Of a DNA stretch of 64,000 nucleotides, positions 40,336-51,800 are shown piece by piece. The DNA lies in assembly GCA_964030475.1 (NCBI GenBank), contig CAXIPT010000002.1:14843095-14907094 (forward strand). Reading direction: 5' to 3'. The first letter of the stretch is position 1; each line of letters starts with the position of its first letter. The DNA is from Tethya wilhelma. Its lineage: Eukaryota > Porifera > Demospongiae > Tethyida > Tethyidae. The notes beneath the pieces were generated by a model. The model saw only the letters and a list, made by a program, of their open reading frames with translations. It had not been told where the DNA came from and searched no databases. The position numbers and the translations under genes are program-made.

Positions 40336-40491
40336 TCAGCATAGCTTCAGTCTGATCTTCTCATCTTCTAGTTTCTTGACCTTTTCACGTGCATATGGTA
40401 CATGGTCATCAGCTGCAGAAGCTCGAAATGGCAGCTTCCGGGCTTTGACCACGCCCCATAGAATAAAGACAATGCATGCAACAGTAAACAT
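40336..40491 (-). CDS. Putative 51-aa single-pass membrane microprotein upstream of BCS1L
   Basis: An ATG at 40491 opens 51 codons whose TAA-side end lies 18 nt before the BCS1L ATG on the same strand. The product has a hydrophobic helix near the N-terminus (FTVACIVFILWGVV) followed by a basic, charged, probably helical tail (KARKLPFR, EKVKKLEDEKIRLKL). That plan is common among small mitochondrial or ER membrane microproteins, but I do not recognise a specific family. If expressed it would be bicistronic with BCS1L or an upstream ORF in its leader. The open frame extends further upstream to 40713, where it is antisense to the ADAM signal-peptide exon, so the upstream part is probably a shadow. 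Confidence 0.4.
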   Translation of the reverse strand: MFTVACIVFILWGVVKARKLPFRASAADDHVPYAREKVKKLEDEKIRLKLC

Positions 40492-40550
40492 TGTCAAATG
40501 AGCTTGAGCTCTGAGACTGTGAGTGTGTCTGTCAGCTGTTAAGCTAAACA

Positions 40551-42743
40551 ATGAGAGTTGGGCAAGTAGCGTTACTGTTGACGCTGTTGACACTGGTGCT
40601 GCAGTTATTTTCTGCTGTTGGAAGGAAGGCTGGTTTCCGTAGTCTGAAGGCTCCATCAGGTAAATAAATACTAAATACTGCATTGGACCACTTGTCTCTA
40701 ATAATTTCATCATAGATAATACACACTCATTATCTATAATTTCACACAGACCAGTTCACAGGTACTCTACGGGAAATTGAGTACTTGTTTTGATTGGGTA
40801 TGTAGACACTGTTTTAGACATTGCTTTGGAGGTTTCTACGTGGTTTAGAAACCCAAAGGCTGCTATATAGAATCCGAGGGCATGCATAAACCAGATTGCT
40901 TTTACTTGTTGTTGTGTTCAGTGCCATTGGGCAAAGAATGAAATCTATTCATATTTATACGCAATTTTAAATATACAGAATTTTAATTTTAATTTTAAAT
41001 ATACAGAAACTATATTCAACTATGAAATTGTTACACCAGTTATCATTTCAAGTGAGAGTGAAACTGATGTAAGTTTTTTCAAGCCACCTATTATTACCTT
41101 TCAGAATTTATGTTTATCTATCTTTCTAGGGATATCCAAAACGAATGTCAGTTAGTACCGTTTCCCCAAAGTTTGTTCTACATCTTGAACTGAATGAGTA
41201 AGTCTGACCATCACGAGAGTTAGTTAACACTCTCATCATGAATATTTCCAGCAGTAGCCATATGGTAGTTAGGTATATAAATGGAAGTGTTTGATCCTTA
41301 TATGGTGGGAGTGTTGGTATCACATGATTTACTACTATTGTCATACATCCAAACATTTCCTGAGTGGGTGCTGTATTCCCAGTACGGTAGTACTGGGTAC
41401 ACAGGAATGGCACGGATGGCCCATTAGCGCAATACAAATATTCACGCGAATAACTCTGCAAAAACTGAGCGCTTAGCACTACAAGGCTTCTTAAGCTACT
41501 ATTTAGCTCTTTCTCTTTCTAATGAGCCCAAAAACATGGCCTAAAACCATCGCTAAAGTAACAAACACAAACATGCCAAACCTCCAAATTTCTCCATCTT
41601 CTTCTTATTCTTCTTCTTCTTCTATCTTGGCTCGAGTTTTCTCAGAGACTATTCACTTTTAGAAGCTGATTCTTGAACAAATGAGCTTGGTTTCTTCCGG
41701 GACAGTCGCTTTTGCCATCGGTTTTTAGCGCCTCTCATTGAGTAGCGAGATACAAGGCGAAAAGCGCCTCCTCCATATGGCCGCCATTAATTTCTACACT
41801 CATGCATAATTCATTAGCTTCTAGAAAATTCGAATTGACGACCCTTTCCACACACAAACGTGTGCGTTATTTGGAATTCAAATGCAAGTTGCCTGGAACC
41901 ACTGGCCTGGAACTATTTTGTGATACCTGGATCCTCTTGCTCTTCTTAAGAAATGAATCAGGACTTTGATTATCATAACATATAGAAAGGCAAGTAAATC
42001 TTATGATACAGCTCCTGCCTCCAAATCATGCAAATGACTGAGATGTGTGTTACACTTCAGTATCAAGCAGGCTCAGTACACAACTTATACTGAGCAGCCC
42101 GGCCACAGTCTAGCTGGCTTGCCAGACTACTAGCTTAGTAGCTAGCTACACACACCAACTCAATTGTGATTTGTAGAATTATGGAAAAATGAGAACAAAC
42201 AAGTACAAAAAACATTGGAAATGTAATGAGACACAGGAATGGCTAAATCGTAAAAAGAGCGCAAACAAGATGGAATGGCTGTTAAGAGTGTGTAAGGAAT
42301 TCTTCCTGTGGGCAAAATAAGAGACTCAATAAGGAGATTACTAAATGCAGCCCATACAGGAAGAATTCTGCACACACTCAACAGCCATTCCATCTTGTTT
42401 GCGCTCTTTTTACGATTTAGCCATTCCTGTGTCTCATTACATTTCCAATGTTTTTTGTACTTGTATATATATGGAGAGCTGATCTCATTTTGTCTGACCA
42501 CAATAGTTCAACTATATAACATGATCAATGAGTGGTTGGAATCCTTTCCAAGAATTAAGATAGGATTCATGTTGCATGTATGACTAAATTCCATTTTAAA
42601 CTAAACTTATGATGCACTTTTTTTGTCGTGAACAGAAAGGATATAAGTTGTTAAGTAGCAATCGGCAAAATAATACTACAACATATATGTACATAACACT
42701 ACAAGCAAAAACACCCCCCCACCCCCCCACACACATGCAGAGN

Positions 42744-42797
<54 letters not shown>

Positions 42798-45700
42798 GGT
42801 TGTGTGTATGCACTAGTAAACTATCTCTTACCACAAGTGTCCCATAATATTAGTACAAAAAATATTGTTTTCAAAGTTGAAACACACACATTACGTAATG
42901 GAGTGCACCAGCAATCCTCGCTGTATATTGCTAAGCAATGTCTATGTCACTTGAAACTTTAGGCATTTAGAATGAATAAGTAGTAAACTCTTTGTCAAGA
43001 TAAGATAATTATATGGATTGCATTTTGTTTGCTTTACTAGAGATGTAGATCACTGACCCTTCTCCTCATGAATAGCATTATTGACCACCAATAGTTGGAA
43101 TTTGCCCACATTAGTTCAATTGTTCAAATTTCAGAAAAACACTAAGCAGTGTGGGAATGGCTCACGGTTAACATTGTGGTCATCATGCTGATATTCAGAC
43201 ATTCTTAATTGCGTTGTTTCATTAGTCTTACAACACTGCCCACTATTTTTTCCACTTCCAGTCTCAGTTTCTTTGTAGTTTGGCTCTGTACTTAATAGCA
43301 TTGTCTGATTAAGTTGTAAGTCTCAAACATCCACAAGTATCATATGTGGGCCAAAGTATTGTACAATGAGAAATGTTGAGAGGTTAGATTTGTCATCAGT
43401 TTGATATTTATTGCTTTCAATTTTCCATGTTAGCACCCATGTTATGTGTGCTGTGCATCCATACTGTTGTTCATTAATTGCTTTATCATTTGTTGTAGGA
43501 ACTTATTGCCTCCTCACTTTACCAGTAGATATTATGATGAGGATGGAAATGAGATTGTTGAAAAGGTATAGTTTACTAAAAACACTGGACTGTGACTATG
43601 CACTCTTTATGAGCACTTCTTTGCTACCACAGAGTATATGTGTTTAGATGAGATGACCAGTTTTTGTTTTAGAATCAGTCATAATTATTTTTCCCCTTAT
43701 ATTATTGTAGGGTCATGTGAACTGTTTCTATCAAGGATGGGTTGAAGGACATCCTGACTGGAGAGCTACTATGAGTACATGTCATGGATTTCAGTAAGAG
43801 GCTCTATCTATCCCATCTAGTACTGTAGATGTCTTATGTACTGTGATACTATAGTTTGTGATATGATTTATTTCAGAGGCTCATTTGGCCTTCTTGGAGA
43901 TGAAAATCACTTCTATCATATTGAACCACTTGCCAGCGATGATCACAATGCACTGGTTAGTGTTAATTAACTGTACTGCATTGTTTTTTTGGTTACACTT
44001 AAGAGCTTTATTTCAGTTGGACCAGCCACATGCTCTATATCTGTCAACTGAATACGAGAAAAAGAACAGAACTTGTGGTATGCAGTTCCTGTATCTCTGT
44101 ATTGTGGACCTAGTTTTTTTGTTGTTGTTATATTGTGTGTGTGTGTGTGTGTGTCTTTGCCAAATTCTTGATGGGTTGTAATTGTGATCATATAGGTTCA
44201 AGTCACTACAAGTCTGCTGATCCAGTCATTGATGGTGACCTCCACCATATCCTACCTTGGTTGCAAAAAGAGAGAGTGAGTTGTTGATACTGAACTGTAC
44301 CATCACAAATCACGAATTAGCTACTGAGTACTGTTTACTATAATATGATTATACGACTTCTCATACTTGCACAATCCACACAAATGCATCCTGTGTCTAT
44401 TTTGTGTGTATCAAAGCCTAATTTGGTGATTGTGAGTAATATTTTGTAGCCACCACATCTGTTAGTAATCGTATATTCTAAGACAGTTTTACTCTTTGTG
44501 ACTCCTTGTCATGTTAGGTAAGACGCCAGACCCGTAATGGGTTTTTCGTTGTGGAGTGGGCAGTTGTGAACGATATGGCACAGGTATCTCACTCTTTAAT
44601 AATTATTACCGTATATAGTGGGAAATTTTCACAGGGTTCAAATTTTCGCAATTTTCGCGGTGGCGATCTGACCGCAAAAAAGGAACCATTAAAATTTGAA
44701 CACATTGTCGTCACGTAATGTTGAGATGCAATCCACGAAAATTTTTCCCCGCGAATTTAAATTCAAGATGAAAACGCAAAAATTTTCCCCAACGAAAGAA
44801 TTCCCACTGTACGGCATAACCTGTTAGCTATTAAGGCTCATCCATTCTGCTTTGTTGTTAACAGTACGTGTCCTTTAACATGAACCTAACTGCTACTGTT
44901 CTAAGAAGCTTGGAAATTGCTAACTTTGTTGACTCAGTAAGTTTGCTTGTAGATCTTTAAGCTGATTGCTTGGATTGATAGCTATTGCTACTTAAAATCT
45001 TAGGTCTATCAAATCCTGAATGTTCGTATAGTACTAGTTGATGTAACAACATGGACCAATGGGAACCGGATCACTGTGACATCTAACCCTGATCTATTGC
45101 TGAACAATTTTGAAGAGTACAGGCCTCAGATTACAGCTCTTCATGACAGTGCAATGCTTATAACGTGAGTCCTTGGGGTATTGGTATGCTATTGTCCGAT
45201 CATCTTGGGTGTATGATGTCACTGATTGCAAGTCATGATAATCACAAATGAACAAGTTTTTTTTTTATCTTACTAATTTTAGTGGTAATGATTTCGATGG
45301 AAATACTGTTGGTATAGCATTCGTTAGAACCATGTGTAATGACCGATCTTCAGTTGGAGTGACTCAAGATGGCAGGAGAAGCAACGTAGAGTCTGTCGGC
45401 AGTACTGCTGCCCATGAACTGGGACACATATTTAACATGGATCATGATGACCAACAAAGCAGTCAACAATTGCAAAGTATGTAATACGATTACTACATAT
45501 ACAGTAGTGCAAGCTTTTGGTAAAACTGCATTATTGCCTGCATATCTTGCACAATACAGTAGTGTAAACTCAATGATATTACTAGGAATACCTAGCTGTG
45601 ATTTAAACCTGTCCATTTGCTGTTTTGTCTTAGGACTGCATTTAGTTTTCATACAAAGTGAATGTTTGTCTAATGCACAATATGCATATACAGTGGAATA

Positions 45701-48400
45701 CATCAATGTGGGCTGTAAGCCATAATGGTATATGAAAATATCATCAGGACTAAGTAACTTCATGGTGTCCTTTTTGTACGTAGGGACTTGTTCGTGTGCT
45801 GATCCATCTGGTGATTGCATCATGTCTGCTATATCTGGATTCCCCCCACCTACTGAATGGAGTGACTGCAGTAGAAACGATATCCAGGAAGGATTTACTA
45901 GTTTCAATCTTGATCGATGTCTTATGAATGACCCAACTGTGACTGTTGGTGATCCAGTCTGTGGCAATGGAATCAGAGAAGGAGATGAGATCTGTGATTG
46001 TGGCAGCATTGACGTTAGTTGGGAATCATTGCTGTTGTGAAAGTGTATCATGATTTGTTGATGGCAATTGTTTTCAGGAGTGTCGTGATCCCTGCTGTAA
46101 TGCTACCTCTTGTGAGCTGGTTGAAGGGGCTCAGTGCTTTTCTGGGGACTGTTGTGACAACAACTGTCGGTTTGTTCCTTATGGTACGACGTGCCGTGAA
46201 CCTGCTCAGGAGTGTGATATTGTGGAGTACTGTAGTGGGGAGTCTTCAGTGTGCCCCAGAGACGTACACCTACAGGATGGTCATAACTGTGACAATAACC
46301 AGTCATTCTGCTTTTCTGGAAGTTGTGCTGATTCTTACAATAGCCAGTGCCAGTTTCATTTTCAGTCAGGTTTGAGGATATGATTGTGTACGTATGTAAT
46401 TTTAGCATTATACAAAAGCCATTGTGTGCAACGCTGTATACCATTGACTATCTCTTGTAATGTGGTATCATTTTAATTGTGAGTATCATCATTTTCAGGA
46501 AGTGGAGGCGTTACTGAGTGTTTTACCACCTTCAATGTGAGGGGTACTAATGGTGGCAACTGTGGTTATTCCAATGGTCAGTTCCTGGCATGTGCTCCAG
46601 AAGACGCTCTCTGTGGCCAGATTCAGTGTGACTCAAACCCTCAACAGTTTGTTAATAATGCTAATACGTTTGTGACAATAGTGACAAACTCGGTGAGGCC
46701 TGATCGGTGTGTATCATTCACATCCCCACCATCGTCTGATACACCAAACCCAGGACTAGTGCGGGATGGCACAAAATGTGGAGATGAAATGGTAGTTTTT
46801 TCAATGGATTCTGATTCCCTTGCTTTAACGTGTTGATTATAATACTTCACTCTTGTAGATTTGCTTTATTCAACGCTGCATTCCAGTGACTGAGTTGGAA
46901 GGTATAGAAGCGTGTCCAGTTGGGAACGATGGCTTGCTATGCTCTGGACAAGGGGTACGTGAGGATCAATCACAATAATTGTCATTATCATAGTTTGAGT
47001 ACCGTATAGCTAGAAATTTTCAAGGAGTATAAATTTCGCTGTTTTTGTGGATCGTTGGTGATCCGCGAAAATTTTCTGCATCGTATTGCAATATATGGAT
47101 GGGGCTGATCAATCCTCGAAAATTAAATTGCGAAAAGTTTGGCGATCGCCTTTCCCCGAAAATTTTATTCCTCGAAAATTTCTAGCTATACAGTATGCAC
47201 CCCTGCTTGTTGTTCCCGGGGTATGTGACAAATGTCCTCATAGATCCACATTTGTGTTCATCATGTGTCTACTAATAGTCCTATTTAGGAACTTTCTGAA
47301 CTAAATTACGTTATCCTGTCATAGAATCCTGATTATAAATGCTATAAATTTTGTTCCAGGATTAGTCATTGAATTTCAAGGAGCCCTGGAATACATTTAG
47401 CATGAAGCTATTATTTGACATCTATAATTATGTAGTTACATCCTCTTTGGGTCTTGTATTTGCAATAATCTCAACCAATGCTCTTGCATAATTATACTTA
47501 TAGCAATGCAACAATCTCAACCAATGCTCTTGTGGTGTGGGATTTGATGGTAACGCTTGTCAGAATGTGTTCAGAGGACCAGGAGGCTCGAACTCCTCAG
47601 GAAGTGAGTAGAGCTTCTAGTTTGTTAGTTTTGTGTTTAATATTGTAAGTTTGTTTCTGTTGGTCTAGATGGCGGTGCAATTGCTGGGGGAATCATTGGA
47701 GCATTGCTTGGATTAGCAATCATTGCTGGTGTCATAGCTGGAGTGATTTTCCTAATACTGAAATACAAAAATACACACAAGTTCTATTCTTCTCCGCCAT
47801 ATCCTCACAGTTCTGTTCAATCAAAGAAGACAACATCATCTGGAAACAATGCATCTGTTGATATCCGACCACCATACAAAGGATCCTACACCCGACCACC
47901 AACCAAGACGCAGGTGAAGGCCCCACCAAGGCCTGCTCCACCCACCCCCACAACACAACCTGTTCATGGATACAGACCACCTCCTCCCAAACCTTCCAAA
48001 CCAACAGTGACTAAACCTTCCAAACCAACAGTGACGATACCTTCCAAACCAACAGTGACAATACCTTCCAAACCAACTGTGACTAAACCTTCCAAACCCA
48101 ACAAACCCGTTCCTGTACCTCCAACTAAGCCACACCCTCCTCCTCCTCCAGCTGCCACCCATCAACAGAGTAAGTTTCACTCATTATATGTACACTGTAG
48201 TCTTGTTTCTGCAGCTACTGGCTCTCTTTCCTTTACATATTAACATGATTGTATTAATAATATCATGCTATAATTATTCTATAGATGTGGGTAAGATACA
48301 GCGGCAGTGGCCTCCTCCTCCCACCACTACTACCTCCAGTACAAGTGTGAACAAACCTATTGTTCCAACACGGAAACCGAGGGGCCCTCCTAGAAATTAA
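40551..48400 (+). CDS. ADAM-type transmembrane metalloprotease (reprolysin)
   Basis: Nineteen exons: 40551-40659, 41007-41068, 41130-41197, 43499-43565, 43711-43793, 43877-43955, 44017-44077, 44196-44275, 44518-44583, 44865-44936, 45004-45164, 45283-45476, 45784-46013, 46078-46369, 46499-46791, 46859-46954, 47504-47603, 47669-48169, 48285-48400. They encode 909 residues. Order: signal peptide, prodomain (LLPPHF, STCHGFQGSFG), furin-like RVRR (203-206), catalytic domain with HELGHIFNMDHD (347-358) and Met-turn CIMS, disintegrin (CGNGIREGDEICDCGS; loop CREPAQECD), Cys-rich, a short EGF-like exon, membrane helix (about 710-738) and a 170-residue Pro-rich tail with PSKPTVT repeats, probable SH3 ligands. 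All zinc ligands and the catalytic Glu are present, so an active sheddase is expected. It converges on the EGF-array gene. Confidence 0.92.
41370..41882 (-). repeat. Dispersed 500-bp repeat, copy 3, inverted, in ADAM intron 3
   Basis: Reverse orientation of the copies at 4225 and 8970: it starts with the TACTGGGTACACAGGAATGG / GATGGCCCATTAGCGCAATA end and finishes with GTGTGCGTTATTTGGAATTC. Isolated copies of the GGGCCAT..CCATTCCTGTGTACC end also occur at about 5535-5600 and 54970-55025. Confidence 0.7.
42199..42463. repeat. Long-TIR MITE, copy 2 (ADAM intron 3)
   Basis: Arms CAAGTACAAAAAACATTGGA and CCAATGTTTTTTGTACTTG are exact inverses, and the pairing continues for about 85 bp through AACAAGATGGAATGGCTGTT. 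A fold-back of this length would form a very stable hairpin if transcribed. Confidence 0.88.
42741..42796. repeat. (GA)n microsatellite with one N
   Basis: About 27 GA units with an N at 42743, preceded by C-runs. It lies in ADAM intron 3. Confidence 0.95.
44607..44816. repeat. MITE, GGGAAATTTTCGC subfamily, in ADAM intron 9
   Basis: Left end TACCGTATATAGTGGGAAAT and right end TTCCCACTGTACGGCA. The interior AATTTTCGCGGTGGCGATCT matches, inverted, the 1118-1374 copy. Confidence 0.75.
47000..47195. repeat. MITE, TACCGTATAGCTAG subfamily, in ADAM intron 16
   Basis: Inverted ends TACCGTATAGCTAGAAATTT and AAATTTCTAGCTATACAGTA, with 'CAAGGAGTATAAATTTCG' inside the left end. Near copies are at 56774-56985, and a one-sided fragment begins at 28430. 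Confidence 0.8.
47992..48105 (+). repeat. About five tandem 21-bp units in the ADAM tail exon
   Basis: Units like CCTTCCAAACCAACAGTGAC encode PSKPTVT or PSKPTVTI in tandem, each offering a PxxP-like core. Near identity between units at the DNA level indicates recent expansion by slippage, so copy number may vary between individuals. Confidence 0.75.
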
Positions 48401-48807
48401 TACAATGAATCTTTGATTGTACAAAGTGTGGATTTTTGACAATAGTGTGATGTATAATATTATGCAATTACTTGTGTTCAATTGGTCACTATATATGATT
48501 TTTTACTGTCATGACTTTATAGAATTATTTATTCCATGCATGCCAGTACATGCAAATTGTTTACAATGACTAAATTTATTCTCATTAATAAGTTTTAAAA
48601 TCAATTTGTGCTTTATTTAATGAGTTAATAAATATAATTACCACGGCGGCCCTAAAATAAAACATGAATATATAATATAATTATAGCATTATAATAATAA
48701 TATGCACCAGCCATGATAATTGTTAAAAAGTACGTCAAATACAAGTTTGATAGATATATTATTATTATTGTAAAGACATTGTGTCTCATACAAACACATA
48801 CATGTAG
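48401..48807. terminator. Shared 3' region of the convergent ADAM and EGF genes
   Basis: Plus-strand AATAAA signals for ADAM lie at 48627-48632 and 48656-48661. A minus-strand AATAAA (TTTATT on plus) for the EGF gene lies at 48612-48617, upstream of them. If all are used, the two mRNAs overlap at their 3' ends by some tens of bases. The rest is AT-rich untranslated sequence. Confidence 0.5.
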
Positions 48808-51800
48808 TTATTTTCTTGGTGGAACCATAGGTTTCCTAGCCACAGATGGTGGGACATAGCCAGCAGTAGATGGATCCGTATTAGTAGGAGTTGAAGGAGG
48901 CCATTTAGGTTTTGGTTTTGGTGCTGGAGTGGGCTTGGCAGCAGGATGAGGAGCGGCTACTGGCTTAGCTGCAGGTAGATAAAATTATTAATAGTGCATC
49001 ACTGACTAATTATAACTTTACAATAATAATTATTATGCAGTTACTCAATCTATACCTGGAAATTGTGGCTTTGTTGCTGGTTTAGTGGGTGGAAGGGCTG
49101 GTTTGGGTTTTGGCAAGGGAACAGATTTGGGTTCACCAGTATTTACTTCCATTTTCCTGACAGGAACACTTGGTTTTGGAGGAGCACTTGGTTTAGGATG
49201 TTGACCTTTGTTAGTTGTATTTGCAGTGTGGGCCATTGGCTGAAATGATTTAGTTGGGGGCTTTGGAGGAGGCTTGTTTGGCACAACTGGTTTAAGAGGT
49301 TTTGATGGAGGTGTTACTGCTACATGACCATTGGTGGTTGTAGGAGTAACAGGTTTGAGAGGTTTGACTGGTGGTGTTGCTACATGAGAAGTTGGTTTAA
49401 CAGGTGCCAGAGGAGCTCTCCTGGCTGGAGGTTTCTTGGGAGCTGGTGCACGACTATTTTGATAGTTGTATGATGGTAGAGGAGGTTGATATGTTGTACG
49501 AGGTGCAGGCTGTGTAGAGTCATATGGTGTTGCTGCCTGTACATACTGGACCTCCTCAAAACTGTCACCAAATGCGTTTTCCTCATCTGTGAAACTTGAC
49601 GGACTAATTGGCTGAAGTGGAGCTCGTGAGTTTACTTTATGTAAATGACCATTCCGAGACGGTTTTGTATAATTTGAAAATGATTTTGAATTGTTCTTTC
49701 TTTTAGTGAGCAATACCACAGCAATGATAACCACAATCACCAGTACCAACAGCACTATTGCTCCAAAAACTCCTCCAACTACACCACCAATTACTGCACC
49801 TGAACTCTGTCCTCCTTCAGGTGCTGAAACATTAACTCCTACAGTCATTACAGTTAGGAAGGGGTTAGTATTACTGACAATCAATGGATCAAACTAATCT
49901 TACTTTTGCAGCTAAATCCATCATTGTTGAGTTCGAAGCCTTCTTCACAATCACATTTGAAGCTTCCAATACTGTTCTCACATAACTGCTCACAGTTATG
50001 ATTAGTAGAATTTAAACACTCGTTAAGATCTGTTAAAATCAATAAGATCCACTTTCAACAAAGAACCTATAACATTAATTGGGGAAAATTCTTACCTTCA
50101 CAGTTTAACTGATCACCTGCTAACTGACTCTGAGCAGGACATGAACACTGAAAAGAACCATCATTATTGGTACAGTTTCCAGCACATCCACCATTACCAT
50201 TGGAACATTCATTAATGTCTGAAGGACAGTGGAATGAAAATATCATCAATGGCCATGTATCATGATAACTCAGTCTGGACAGTTTACGTACCATTGCATG
50301 TGAATCCATCATCATCCAGTAGGTAGCCAGTTCGACAAGAACACAAAACTGATGAATCATCGAGGCTTGTACAAAAGTGTTCACAATTGGCTACACTTGG
50401 ATCACATGGACTGTCAGCTAAAGGTCAATTGTGTGTGCATGTGAGTGTGTTTCCTTTAGTGGGCGAAGATTCATTACTGGTTGGTACACAACTTACACAT
50501 GCAAGATAGCCCATCACTCAAGAGTGAGAATCCAGTCCTACAGCTACAAGCAAATGAGCCATCATTGTTTGTACATGTCTGATCACATCCTCCATTCCCC
50601 ACATTGCACTCATTGATATCTATTTACAGTAATATTACAAGTTACACCAGCTGAACTAATGATCATCATGCTGCATGATACATACCATTACAGACAATTC
50701 CATCAGTCCCAAGTTGATAACCTTCCTCACATGTACAACTGAATGACCCAATGGTATTTTCACAGTTCTGACTGCATCCACCATTACTTGTAGCACATTC
50801 ATCAATATCTGTATGTGTGATGGTGTTCAAATAATTAATAGTATGCATGGCATGGTTTCTTCTTGAACTCACCAACACATGACCTGCCATCACTGCCAAG
50901 GTCATATCCACTTCTGCAGCTACATGTAAATGAGCCTTGAGAGTTTGTACATATTTGTTCACAACCACCATTGTTGGATAGACATTCATTCAGATCTAGC
51001 AAAGAAAAGTACTCTTCAATAAGACACTTTTAATATTATAGAAAATGATTACCTAGTATAAATTATGATTAGCAATAATTATTAATATAAAACCAATTCT
51101 TATAGCCTCGCATCTAGGCTCTCCCTTTGAGCTTACACATTCCTTAAGGAAGGTGATTGAGAGCCTGGACATGAGCTAGCTATATAAATCTCATTTTAGA
51201 CTAATTACCATTGCATCCTGAGCCATCGCTTGCTTCAATGTAACCATCTTCACATGTGCAATCAAATGATCCAGGAGTATTGACACAGATCTGATCACAT
51301 CCTCCATTTCTTACAGAACACTCATTATTGTCTGTGTGGTTCAAACATATACAACATACACCCTTGTCATTAATTTTACTGATCACACTTAGCATCAATT
51401 ATCAGGGTATTTACATGTCTAGGTGTAACCTTCATTACAGGAGTAAAAACAGTGACAAGCTGTTCTGGAATTATCTCTCTCTATGCAATCAACATTTTGT
51501 TGTCATCAACACCTTGTCATGTAGCTATGCACAATAATCTCTCAAATGTAATGAATTGATTCTCTCAAAGCTATAGAACTACACAAAGTTGCAGGTACAA
51601 ATTTCTTAATATGGAACATAGTAAGGCTCCACCTGACTATATGGTAGCCTCGTTAATTTGCACACATGAAGGAATATATATTATTATGAAGCCCAAAGTA
51701 TCAATAGTACTATACTTTAGCTATAGCTGTGCTGTGGTGCAAATAGCTGCCACTATTGAGCATCATACCATTGCATCCTCTTTGGTTAGAAGCCAGGGTG

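Noticed and set aside
40492..40713. N-terminal extension of the small ORF upstream of BCS1L
   Set aside because: It is antisense to the ADAM signal-peptide exon and is probably open by chance.
47732..48180. Minus-strand ORFs of 64-114 codons opposite the ADAM tail
   Set aside because: Trp/Gly/Arg-rich antisense of a proline-rich coding exon; a composition artefact.
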